NCBI GenBank assembly: GCA_024279575.1 | Contig: JAJRRJ010000022.1 | Span: 1-20,877, forward strand | Origin: Alphaproteobacteria bacterium | GTDB taxonomy: Bacteria > Pseudomonadota > Alphaproteobacteria > Rhizobiales > Devosiaceae | Length of the DNA: 20,877 bases | Direction: 5' to 3' | Part shown: one piece after another, positions 1 to 7,496 of the stretch | How the letters are laid out: each line of letters starts with the position of its first letter | Position numbering within the stretch: position 1 is the first letter of the stretch | Program-made: the position numbers and the translations under genes | The notes under the pieces: generated by a model | What the model was told of the DNA's origin: nothing | The model's input: the letters and a program-made list of their open reading frames with translations, nothing else | The model's database searches: none

Positions 1-1248
1 CTCCAATGCCCTTTTTATTTCGCCCCGCGTGACATTTTCACAATGGCAAATGATTTCGGTTCCATCTCCTCCCTGATAGGGGCGCGTTTGATTTTGCGCG
101 AGCATCGGCATTTTTGGCCATTCTATCCCGTGTCCTTTGTCATCAAAATTCACTGGTACGTCGGAGAAATTTTCCCGACAAAGCCCCTCCACATAAGCGG
201 CAATGCCCAGCGCACCCGTCAACCCTGTGGAACGAATACCATTCACACTGATCCAGTTTTTCTTTTTCCTTGCAAAAATCTGATAATCCTTGAACTGGGT
301 GGCCGGGCGCAAACCCGCATAGGTCGCCGTTATCGCGTGATATTTTAAATCAGGCAGCATTTTTGTGCCCGTTTCAATCAGTTCCAGCAGCTTTTCTTCA
401 CTCACCCGCGCTTCTTCGCGGTTTTCCTGTTCCTCAGCGGTGGGGCCTAAAAGCAGGTTGCCAAAGATAGTTCGCGTCAAAACCACCCCCTTGGTGATTT
501 TTGTGGGAACCGGTAAAATTATTGAGTTGATCAGTTCTGCTGCACTTTTGTCATAAACCAGACACTGCCCTTTGCGAGGCCGAATTTCAAACACAGGTTT
601 TTCGCAGATTTTTTCAACAATATCCCCCTGATTACCGGTGCAGTTGATAACAATTTTGCTGGAAAAACGCCCCTTGCCAGTCTGCAAATCCCAACTGTTA
701 CCATCAAAATCCCCCCCAAGAACCTCGGTATGAAATCGATATTCTGCGCCCGCCAGTTTTGCCTGCCTTAAATAGGCAAGGGGAGAACTCCAGGGGTCAA
801 TAACCATTTCCCCCGGCACCAGAACGGCCCCCAAAGCATCATTGGCGAGATTTGGTTCACGCGTGCGCAATGCATTCTGGTCAATTATTTCAACCTTGGT
901 AACCCCGTTTTCCTGAGCCTGTTCCACAATCCCAACAAGGGCGTTTAATTGTTCTTCATTCCAGGCCACAACCACCGCCCCGGTATGTAAAACCGGCAGA
1001 TCAAATTTCTTGTGAATTTGCAGATATTCTTCATATCCTGCCCTGATGCAATTGACTTCAATACTGCCCGGAGGCGCGTCAAACCCGGTGTGTAAAATGG
1101 CACTGTTGGCCTTGCTGGCGCCGGACAAAATATCGCCCCCCCGCTCAAGCAACAGGGCTTTTGCACCCCCAAGCGCAAATCGGCGTAAAACGGCACAGCC
1201 TACGACGCCCCCTCCGATGACAATGACATCCCATTCAGGTTGGCTCAT
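1..1248 (-). CDS. FAD-dependent oxidoreductase (GlpA/LhgO-like, COG0579 type) with BFD-type [2Fe-2S] motif; 3' end outside window
   Basis: The frame is open from ATG at 1248 to the window edge (416 codons, no stop), so the gene is partial. Residues 8-17 form a dinucleotide-binding start (VIVIGGGVVG, GxGxxG) with the acidic ribose-binding residue at E35. Further family signs are SGASKANSAILHTG near residue 50, a second nucleotide-binding strand VINCTG, and TYAGLRPAT near residue 330. The last residues read ICHC (C401, C403) followed by ENVTRGEI, the beginning of a BFD-like [2Fe-2S] domain like that at the C-terminus of anaerobic glycerol-3-phosphate dehydrogenase GlpA and related 2-hydroxyacid oxidases. 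It probably oxidises a hydroxy-acid or polyol phosphate and passes electrons on through the cluster; the substrate cannot be told. An in-frame ATG at 1251 would add one Met, but GGGGGG lies better spaced for 1248. It starts 12 nt after the selO stop, so the two are probably co-transcribed. Confidence 0.85.
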   Translation of the reverse strand, partial: MSQPEWDVIVIGGGVVGCAVLRRFALGGAKALLLERGGDILSGASKANSAILHTGFDAPPGSIEVNCIRAGYEEYLQIHKKFDLPVLHTGAVVVAWNEEQLNALVGIVEQAQENGVTKVEIIDQNALRTREPNLANDALGAVLVPGEMVIDPWSSPLAYLRQAKLAGAEYRFHTEVLGGDFDGNSWDLQTGKGRFSSKIVINCTGNQGDIVEKICEKPVFEIRPRKGQCLVYDKSAAELINSIILPVPTKITKGVVLTRTIFGNLLLGPTAEEQENREEARVSEEKLLELIETGTKMLPDLKYHAITATYAGLRPATQFKDYQIFARKKKNWISVNGIRSTGLTGALGIAAYVEGLCRENFSDVPVNFDDKGHGIEWPKMPMLAQNQTRPYQGGDGTEIICHCENVTRGEIKRALE

Positions 1249-1260
1249 CATATCCCCCCA

Positions 1261-2742
1261 TCAGGTGCCGCAGAAGGTTTCATACGGGCCAAAATCTTCC
1301 GGCGCGGGCTGTTCAAAGCCTTCAAATCCTGCGCGTGTTTTATAGGGACTGGACACGGCGGTCAGCAATTGATTTATCGCCTGATAATTCCCTTTTTCCG
1401 CTGCCCTCAAGCTTTCTTCAACCAAGTGATTGCGCGCAATGTAAACAGGGTTGATTTTGTTCATTTGCGTGGCACGGGCCGCCGCCTCCAAATCCTCTCG
1501 AGCGATGCGTGCTCTCCAGCTTTCCAACCAGTTGGCGATGGCCTTGTCTTTGCCAAACAGAGCCTGCAACCCGGCGTCATCACCAATCGCACTATGCGCC
1601 AGGAATCGGAAAAATTGCGTGTAATCAACGCGTGCTTTCTCCATCAGGTTAAGCATGGTGTTGACCAGTTCAAGATCATTTTCCTCCTGGGAGGCCAATC
1701 CGATTTTTTCCCGCATCCCCGAAAGCCAGAGGTAAGTGTATTGTTCGGGAATTTGGTTGATCAAGACACTTGCTTGTGCAACAGCTTTTTCTGGGATATC
1801 TGGCTCAATTATTCCCAGAAGCGCCTCGGCAAACCGTGCCAAATTCCATTGGGCCATCACCGGCTGATTGCCAAACCCATATCGCCCAGTGTGATCAATC
1901 GAGCTGAACACCGCACCGGGGTCGTAGGTGTCGATAAAAGCGCATGGCCCATAGTCAATAGTTTCTCCTGAAATACTCATATTGTCGGTGTTCATTACTC
2001 CATGAACAAATCCCACATGGACCCATTTTGCAACCAACATCAGTTGCGTGTTAATCACGGCGCGCAAAAGGCCAAAATATTTGTCTTTTTCCCCCGCCAG
2101 TTCCCCGTAATGGCGCGAAATAGCATAGTCGGCCAATTGGCGCACTTTTTCCTGCTCACCCCGGGCTGCAAAATATTGAAATGTTCCAACGCGTAAATGA
2201 CTTGATGCCACCCGTGACAGGACAGCGCCCGGTTTTGCCCCCTCCCGGTGGATTATCTCCCCGGTAGTGACTGCAGCCAGCGCGCGGGTAGTTGCAATGC
2301 CCAATCCGTGCATGGCCTCACCCATGATATATTCGCGTAAAACCGGCCCCAAAGCCGCTTTGCCATCCCCGCCGCGTGAATATTCGGTTTTTCCGCTGCC
2401 TTTCAGTTGCAGGTCACAGCGTTGCCCGTTTGTGTCTACTATTTCACCCAATAACATAGCCCGCCCGTCCCCCAGTCGGGCAGAAAAGCTGCCAAACTGA
2501 TGTCCGGCATAGACCTGAGAAAGGGGCGAAGCACCTTCAGGAATTGTGTTGCCGCAAAGGATATTTGCCCCCGCCGGACTGTTCAAAGCATTGCTGTCCA
2601 GTTTCAGATGATTTGCCAGAGATCGGTTAAACAACACAATTTGGGGAGAGGGGGCGTCGGCCCCCTTTGAGTTGACATAAAACCCATTCATCTCCCGGGC
2701 AAAACTGTTATCAAACACAAAGCCGAAATCATTTTTGTTCAT
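1261..2742 (-). CDS. selO: SelO/YdiU protein adenylyltransferase (AMPylase pseudokinase)
   Basis: The 493-residue product matches the usual SelO length. SelO has a kinase fold that binds ATP in inverted orientation and transfers AMP to Ser/Thr/Tyr of target proteins, in bacteria linked to the oxidative stress response. Visible motifs are YAGHQFG at 78-84, RLGDGRA at 89-95, KGSGKTEYSRGGDGKA at 114-129 (K114), the partner glutamate E137, the catalytic loop HGVMNTDNMS at 247-256 (D253, N254) and the metal-binding D263. These agree within one residue with the residues known in Pseudomonas syringae SelO. The C-terminus is FCGT, with C491 where some homologues carry the selenocysteine or redox cysteine, so this is a Cys form. 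It starts 28 nt after the aldehyde dehydrogenase stop; the Shine-Dalgarno is weak (AAGAACC). It sits between two redox-enzyme genes and is probably part of the same transcript. Confidence 0.95.
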   Translation of the reverse strand: MNKNDFGFVFDNSFAREMNGFYVNSKGADAPSPQIVLFNRSLANHLKLDSNALNSPAGANILCGNTIPEGASPLSQVYAGHQFGSFSARLGDGRAMLLGEIVDTNGQRCDLQLKGSGKTEYSRGGDGKAALGPVLREYIMGEAMHGLGIATTRALAAVTTGEIIHREGAKPGAVLSRVASSHLRVGTFQYFAARGEQEKVRQLADYAISRHYGELAGEKDKYFGLLRAVINTQLMLVAKWVHVGFVHGVMNTDNMSISGETIDYGPCAFIDTYDPGAVFSSIDHTGRYGFGNQPVMAQWNLARFAEALLGIIEPDIPEKAVAQASVLINQIPEQYTYLWLSGMREKIGLASQEENDLELVNTMLNLMEKARVDYTQFFRFLAHSAIGDDAGLQALFGKDKAIANWLESWRARIAREDLEAAARATQMNKINPVYIARNHLVEESLRAAEKGNYQAINQLLTAVSSPYKTRAGFEGFEQPAPEDFGPYETFCGT

Positions 2743-2770
2743 AGCAGGTTCTTTTGTTTAGTGCATAAAC

Positions 2771-4210
2771 CTACGAAACTTCCCAACCGCTGACAGACTT
2801 GACTTCCAGAAAATCATCCAGTCCCCAAACGCCCCCTTCACGCCCGTTGCCAGATTGGCGATAGCCACCAAATGGTGCGCCGTCACCGCGCGACTGGCCA
2901 TTGATTTCCACCATGCCGGCCCGCAACCGCCGCGCAACGCGGGCAGCTTTTTGCTTGTCCTGTGTTTGAACATAATCGGTCAGGCCATAAACGGTATCGT
3001 TGGAAATTCTGATTGCATCCTCTTCATCTTCAAACGGAATAATTGTCAGCACCGGCCCAAAAATTTCCTCCCGCGCAATCGCCATCTCATTGTTTACATC
3101 GGCAAAAACTGTTGGCCGTACGAAATAGCCCCGGTTTAATCCCTCGGGTCTGCCCAAACCACCGGCAACAAGGCGTGCGCCCTCTTTGATTCCCGTCTCG
3201 ATCATTTCCTGAATTTTACCATACTGAACCTCTGATACCACCGGCCCCATATGGCCACCCTGCCTGTCCGCCGGTGCGACCAATATGTTATTTGCGACCT
3301 TGGCTGCAATCTCAACGGCCCTGTCATAACTGTCCCGTTGCACCAGCATTCGTGTTGGCGCGTTGCACGATTGCCCCGTATTGTTCATGCAGTGTAAAAC
3401 ACCGCGTTTAACGGCGTTTTCATCGGCATCGTCAAAGATGACATTGGCTCCTTTGCCACCTAACTCAAGGGCGACTCGCTTGATGGTGTCGGCAGCGTTT
3501 TTTGAAATCAAAATGCCTGCCCGTGTTGAGCCGGTGAATGAGATCATGTCTACATCCGTATGCCCGCTAAGCTGGGTTCCAACTCCGGGGCCATCCCCGT
3601 TCAGCATGTTGAAAACCCCGGGTGGAAATCCGGCCTCATCCATGATTTCAGCAAACAGATAGGCGGATAATGGAGCAATTTCTGATGGCTTCAATATCAT
3701 CGTGCAACCTGCGGCGAGAGCCGGGGCAACTTTGAGGGCAATCTGGTTCATCGGCCAGTTCCACGGGGTAATCAGTCCCACCACCCCGATTGGCTCCATG
3801 AGGATTCTGTCATTTGGCGCATGGGAGCCAAGCATACGATCAAATTTGAAGTTTTTCAGCGTGTTGATGGCATCTGCCAGATGTTGTGTGCCACACCCGG
3901 CTTGCGAAGATTTTGCCATATCGATGGGGGCGCCCATTTCAAGGGAAATCGCTTCGCCCATTTCTTGGCGGCGGCGCTCATATATGTCCGCCAGTTTTTC
4001 CAGCAGTGCGATCCGGTGTGCAACACTGGTGGCCATCCAACCATCTAAGGCATTTTTTGCAGCCGCTACCGCAGCGTCCGTATCAGCCTGTGCTCCAAAA
4101 GATATAGTGGCGCATTTTTCCTCATTTGAGGGATTTATGACGTCAAAATCGTACGCAACTTCAGGTAAAACCCAGGCGCCATTGATATAGAATTTACGTT
4201 TGTCCAGCAT
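2771..4210 (-). CDS. NAD(P)-dependent aldehyde dehydrogenase family protein
   Basis: A complete 479-residue ALDH-superfamily enzyme, which would oxidise an aldehyde to a carboxylic acid with NAD(P)+. It shows TPWNWP with N151, the cofactor-binding KPSE (K174), FTGSTR at 225-230, the general base E249 in ELGGK, the nucleophile C282 in GQSCNAPTR, EEIFGPV, and a C-terminal PFGGYRQSG. The whole catalytic set is intact. The open frame extends upstream to 4261, but the start at 4210 is preferred because AAAGGAG sits 8 nt before it and homologues begin with a Lys-rich stretch followed by YINGAW. The substrate is not evident; proteins of this look include betaine-aldehyde and semialdehyde dehydrogenases. 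It follows the GGT-family gene by 71 nt and precedes selO by 28 nt. Confidence 0.93.
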   Translation of the reverse strand: MLDKRKFYINGAWVLPEVAYDFDVINPSNEEKCATISFGAQADTDAAVAAAKNALDGWMATSVAHRIALLEKLADIYERRRQEMGEAISLEMGAPIDMAKSSQAGCGTQHLADAINTLKNFKFDRMLGSHAPNDRILMEPIGVVGLITPWNWPMNQIALKVAPALAAGCTMILKPSEIAPLSAYLFAEIMDEAGFPPGVFNMLNGDGPGVGTQLSGHTDVDMISFTGSTRAGILISKNAADTIKRVALELGGKGANVIFDDADENAVKRGVLHCMNNTGQSCNAPTRMLVQRDSYDRAVEIAAKVANNILVAPADRQGGHMGPVVSEVQYGKIQEMIETGIKEGARLVAGGLGRPEGLNRGYFVRPTVFADVNNEMAIAREEIFGPVLTIIPFEDEEDAIRISNDTVYGLTDYVQTQDKQKAARVARRLRAGMVEINGQSRGDGAPFGGYRQSGNGREGGVWGLDDFLEVKSVSGWEVS

Positions 4211-4218
4211 TGAAAAAA

Positions 4219-4225
4219 CTCCTTT
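4219..4225 (-). promoter_or_regulatory. Shine-Dalgarno deciding the aldehyde dehydrogenase start
   Basis: On the minus strand AAAGGAG is followed by 8 nt and then ATG at 4210. This supports 4210 over the longer open frame that begins at 4261, which has no comparable site. Confidence 0.75.
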
Positions 4226-4281
4226 GAAAAAAATCCTAAACTCAATTTGCCAGAGCCGCAACGCATGAATTTCAGGCGCAG

Positions 4282-5874
4282 CTAATACCCGCCAGCCATA
4301 CCGTCTTTTCGACCATCCGATCCCCCCACAAGTGCCCCGTTTTGTTTATTGATTTGAATGATTTGCCCACCTCCCCAGGGGGCAACAGCAGACCGGGCTT
4401 GGTGACCCAGCGCAACAAGTCCCCGTTCGACAGGTGTGGGCACTGAGGTTTCAATTTCCAAAACCCCGTCTTTTCCCCAGAAGATTCGTCCATGGTCCAA
4501 TGCCCGTTGCGGATCCATATCATAATCAATCATGTTGGTCAGCACATGGGCATGGCCCATGGGTTGATAGGCGCCCCCCATCACCCCAAACGGGCCCACA
4601 AGTTCGCCATTTTTGGTGACCATGGCCGGAATAATCGTGTGTAACGGGCGTTTTGCACCCGCCAGAGCGTTATCGTGCCCTGCTTGTAATGACAACCCGG
4701 CACCTCGATTTTGCAGGCATATACCCGATTTTGGCGTCACAATGCCTGAGCCAAAGCCCTGATAAAGAGAATTGATAAACGAAACTGCCTGCCGGTTTTT
4801 ATCAACAACGCATAGATATATCGTATCTGAATGGGGCAGGGGCGGCAGTGAAATATTCGGGTTCCTTAGCGCCGGGTCAAACATTTGAGCCAGTTCACTG
4901 GTGTGCTTATCGCTTAAAATCTGCGCCACCCGCGCGCGCATGGTTTTTGGGTCACTCACATAGGCATCACGCACGCTATATGCCAGCCGCGCCGCCTCCA
5001 CTTCCAGATGCGCCCGTTCAACGCTGTCGGCAGGCAGCATATGGGCATTCAGTTTGTTTAGGATATTGAGTAAAACAAGCGCGGTAATTCCCTGCCCGGC
5101 AGGGGGGATTTCATGCACATCATACCCCTGATAGTTGGTTGAAATCGGTGTAACCCAATCTGCGCTTATGTTTGCCAGATCCTCCTCAGACAACAAACCA
5201 CCGGCACTTTGAACGGTTTTGGCAATTTCTTCAGCAATTTTTCCACAATAAAATGCTGAACTGCCCTCACGCGCTATCCGTTCCAATGTGGACCCAAGTT
5301 TGGGCAGGGCAAATTTGGACCCAGCAACCGGTGCGCGTCCATTAAACAAAAGCTGCTCTGTTCCCGCTTCATTCTGAGCGATATGGGGCACAAGGTTTGC
5401 CCAGTCCTTTGCTACGCGCGGGGCAACAATAAACCCCTCTTTTGCATAAGAAATCGCATCGGAAAAAAGGGATTTGAAATCCCGTGTTCCAAATCTTTGC
5501 CCCATCGTCTCCCATGCCTTAAGCGCTCCCGGCACAGTTACCGTATGGGCCATATGTTGGTCAAAATCTTTGATTTTTCGGTCCAAAAACCAGTTCAAAT
5601 CAGCTTTTCCCGCTGAGCGCCCAGATCCGTTGAGGCCATGAATGGAGCCATCCGGTTGATGAATAATTGCAACACAGTCCCCGCCAATGCCGGTCATTTG
5701 TGGTTCCACTACGCACAACACAGCCGATGCTGCAATTGCCGCATCCACCGCAGTTCCCCCGTCGCGCAAGACCTTTAGTGCGCTCCCGGTTGCCAGTGGA
5801 TGGGAGCTGGAAACCATGGCATTTGCAGCCATTACAGGGGAACGTCCCGGTTGTTGAAAATCACGCGCGTCCAT
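4282..5874 (-). CDS. Gamma-glutamyltransferase-family Ntn hydrolase (YwrD/acylase-like subgroup)
   Basis: The 530-residue product has the full GGT architecture: an N-terminal region with SSHPLAT, DGGTAVDAAIAA and EPQMTGIGGD (residues 23-66), NGSGRS at 82-87, and the self-cleavage site HSDTIY with T351 as predicted nucleophile, starting the small subunit VVDKNRQAVSFINS. FGSGIV and MGGAYQPMGHAHVL follow. There is no signal peptide, so it is probably cytoplasmic, unlike classical periplasmic GGT. After the nucleophile it reads LQNRG rather than the LNNxMDDF of E. coli GGT, so the aspartate that grips the gamma-glutamyl amino group is absent. This is typical of the YwrD/acylase-like subgroup and leaves open an amidase such as oxamate amidohydrolase (HpxW). 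ATG at 5874 is preferred because homologues begin M-x-DFQxPGRS; an upstream in-frame TTG at 5940 also exists and neither has a strong Shine-Dalgarno. It heads the leftward gene cluster. Confidence 0.88.
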   Translation of the reverse strand: MDARDFQQPGRSPVMAANAMVSSSHPLATGSALKVLRDGGTAVDAAIAASAVLCVVEPQMTGIGGDCVAIIHQPDGSIHGLNGSGRSAGKADLNWFLDRKIKDFDQHMAHTVTVPGALKAWETMGQRFGTRDFKSLFSDAISYAKEGFIVAPRVAKDWANLVPHIAQNEAGTEQLLFNGRAPVAGSKFALPKLGSTLERIAREGSSAFYCGKIAEEIAKTVQSAGGLLSEEDLANISADWVTPISTNYQGYDVHEIPPAGQGITALVLLNILNKLNAHMLPADSVERAHLEVEAARLAYSVRDAYVSDPKTMRARVAQILSDKHTSELAQMFDPALRNPNISLPPLPHSDTIYLCVVDKNRQAVSFINSLYQGFGSGIVTPKSGICLQNRGAGLSLQAGHDNALAGAKRPLHTIIPAMVTKNGELVGPFGVMGGAYQPMGHAHVLTNMIDYDMDPQRALDHGRIFWGKDGVLEIETSVPTPVERGLVALGHQARSAVAPWGGGQIIQINKQNGALVGGSDGRKDGMAGGY

Positions 5875-6050
5875 TAAAAAATCCAGTTTTGAGTTGCTTG
5901 TTTCTGGCCCTATTGGAACAGGTCTTAAAAAGTGAAACAATAGCTTTCTCTATGCGTCCCAACAAAGGAACGCTATACAATCAATGCTGGCCAACACGCG
6001 CCGCAAAAAGAGGGGGTCGGCTCTCTCAGCAAACTAAAAAGGAACTCGCT
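5875..6050. other. Divergent intergenic region between the GGT-family gene and the MaoC-like gene
   Basis: This 176-nt gap must hold promoters for the leftward GGT cluster and the rightward MaoC gene. I could not find a well-spaced -35/-10 pair in either direction; TATACAAT at 5974-5981 is the best -10-like string. The open frame of the MaoC gene continues backwards through it, but the conserved protein sequence does not. Confidence 0.4.
6039..6043 (+). promoter_or_regulatory. Shine-Dalgarno deciding the TTG start of the MaoC-like gene
   Basis: AAGGA, 7 nt before TTG at 6051. No ATG lies close to the conserved N-terminus; the nearest in-frame ATG (5952) would add 33 unconserved residues and has no clear Shine-Dalgarno. 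Confidence 0.6.
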
Positions 6051-6530
6051 TTGACCCTGGATTTTTCTGATTTGACCAGTCTGGAAGCAGCTACTGGCAA
6101 AACCCTTGGAACCTCGCGCTGGTTCACCATGGATCAAACGGGCACAGATTCTTTTGGTAATCTGACCAGGGATTTGCACCCCATGCATGTGGACCCTGAA
6201 TGGTCCGCTCATAACAGCCCGTTTGGTCAATCCATTGTCCACGGTTTCCATACCTTGTCCATGGTTACTGCAATGATGAGTGACATCTTGTCCGAGAACA
6301 ATTCTAACGCCCCCATGCTCAATTACGGGTTTGATCGGGTAAGGTTTTTGACGCCGGTTAAAGTGGGCGCAAGCATCCGTGCTGAGGCAAAATTACATGG
6401 CGTGCGTACCCGCGCTAATGCTTCAGCGATTGTCTCAATCAGAATTAAGGTCGATATTAAAGAAGTGGAAAAAGCAGCCCTGAGCGCAGACTGGCTATTT
6501 TTCATTCCAGAAATTGCCCCTAAAAACTAA
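6051..6530 (+). CDS. MaoC-like (R)-specific enoyl hydratase/dehydratase, NodN type
   Basis: With the TTG start the product has 159 residues, the normal size of a single hot-dog domain hydratase. The motif RDLHPMHVDPEW contains the hydratase catalytic pair, D41 and H46 (family pattern D-x-x-P-x-H). It is followed by SPFGQSIVHGFHTLSM, the usual active-site helix region of the MaoC/NodN family, and NYGFDRVRFLTPVKVG. Members hydrate 2-enoyl-CoA to (R)-3-hydroxyacyl-CoA; the acyl chain used here cannot be read from the sequence. It is transcribed divergently from the GGT-family gene and convergently to the nar operon, with the hairpin at 6565-6592 downstream. No frame damage is seen. Confidence 0.88.
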   Translation: MTLDFSDLTSLEAATGKTLGTSRWFTMDQTGTDSFGNLTRDLHPMHVDPEWSAHNSPFGQSIVHGFHTLSMVTAMMSDILSENNSNAPMLNYGFDRVRFLTPVKVGASIRAEAKLHGVRTRANASAIVSIRIKVDIKEVEKAALSADWLFFIPEIAPKN

Positions 6531-6564
6531 TCTGCTTTTAAGGATATGTGAAGCCAATATCAAA

Positions 6565-6592
6565 CGAGGACGCCATAAAGATGGCGTCCTCG
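6565..6592. terminator. Strong hairpin between two convergent transcripts
   Basis: A perfect 12-bp inverted repeat (CGAGGACGCCAT / ATGGCGTCCTCG) with the 4-nt loop AAAG. It lies 34 nt after the MaoC stop and 85 nt beyond the end of the nar operon, so it could serve both directions. Neither side has a clean T tract (minus strand GTTTGATATT, plus strand AATGCAAC), so Rho-independent termination is likely but not textbook; it may also protect 3' ends. Confidence 0.6.
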
Positions 6593-6677
6593 AATGCAAC
6601 AAGAGCTTAAGGCATTTAGTTCAGGGACGAATCGAAACGCCTGCTCCTGTCAACCTCCTGTTTGCTTTTGCTCTAAG

Positions 6678-7496
6678 CTAGTGCAGTTTTTCCGATGGCT
6701 CCGAAATATCGATGCCCTGAATATCTGCGTTTTCCACCAGCTTTTGTGTCATGACCTTTGCCGCCCGTGCCCAGGCGATCTGCTCCAGTCTTTCTCTGAT
6801 CTGGGGTTTGACAGCATCAAAGGGCAAAGCTTCCCCTTCCGCTTTTTCATCCATTCGAATGATATGTATGCCAAAACGGGTTTCCACAGGTTCGGGGTGA
6901 AGTTGTCCCGGCTCAAGCTGGTTCAGGACAGTTTCAAATTCGGGCACTGTTTCCCCCGAACCCACTTGCCCCAAAACTCCCCCGGTCTCTTTTGAAGGGC
7001 AATCCGAGTTTTCTTTGGCAATTGCCGCAAAAATTTTTGGTGCTTTCTGGATTGCTTGAATAAATGCCTTGGCGTTTGTTTTGGCTATTTCTCGCGCTGC
7101 ACTGTCTTCAGGTTTGGCAGCAAAAAGAATATGGGCTGGCTGAAACAGATTGGGGGAGCAAAATACCTCCCTTTGGCGTTCATAAACCAGCTTACAATCC
7201 GCCTCGCTAACATCCTCTGGATCAAGCTCTATATCCAGAACGGCTCGAATAAGGGCTTCCTCATCCGTTTCGCGCTTGTCGCTCTCCAGAAGTTGGGGGT
7301 CAGGGCTCAGGCCAAGTCGCTCCGCTTCCTGCAATAACAAAGCCCGAATGACCAATGCCCGTGCTGCTGTACGCCATGCATCCCCTGGCCTGTTTTTGGG
7401 AGCATTGTGGTTTTGCGTCTCAGCGGCAATTGCCGCTGAGCTTATTTCTTCTCCGTTGACGCTGATATTTCGCGCAACTGTATCAAGTGATGACAT
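6678..7496 (-). CDS. PpiC/parvulin-type peptidyl-prolyl isomerase, NifM-like, last gene of the nar operon
   Basis: A 272-residue protein with an N-terminal helical region and a parvulin domain at about 119-216: QPAHILFAA, the GGVLGQVGSGETVPEFE block, LEPGQLHPEPVETRFGIHIIRM. There is no signal peptide or membrane anchor, so it should act in the cytoplasm, unlike SurA or PrsA. The ATG at 7496 shares one base with the narI stop (TAATG), and GGA lies about 9 nt upstream; the open frame reaches 7544 but that part overlaps narI. A NifM-like PpiC gene directly after narI also occurs in Pseudomonas aeruginosa, so a role in folding or assembling NarGHI is a fair inference from context, not shown here. 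Confidence 0.88.
   Translation of the reverse strand: MSSLDTVARNISVNGEEISSAAIAAETQNHNAPKNRPGDAWRTAARALVIRALLLQEAERLGLSPDPQLLESDKRETDEEALIRAVLDIELDPEDVSEADCKLVYERQREVFCSPNLFQPAHILFAAKPEDSAAREIAKTNAKAFIQAIQKAPKIFAAIAKENSDCPSKETGGVLGQVGSGETVPEFETVLNQLEPGQLHPEPVETRFGIHIIRMDEKAEGEALPFDAVKPQIRERLEQIAWARAAKVMTQKLVENADIQGIDISEPSEKLH

Noticed and set aside
1240..1971. 243-codon plus-strand open frame opposite selO
   Set aside because: It is the antisense shadow of the highly conserved selO gene, has no recognisable protein features and no Shine-Dalgarno.
5667..6050. Long N-terminal extension of the MaoC-like protein into the GGT-family gene
   Set aside because: The first 128 codons overlap the GGT start in antisense and do not resemble any hot-dog domain; the family N-terminus begins at TTG 6051.
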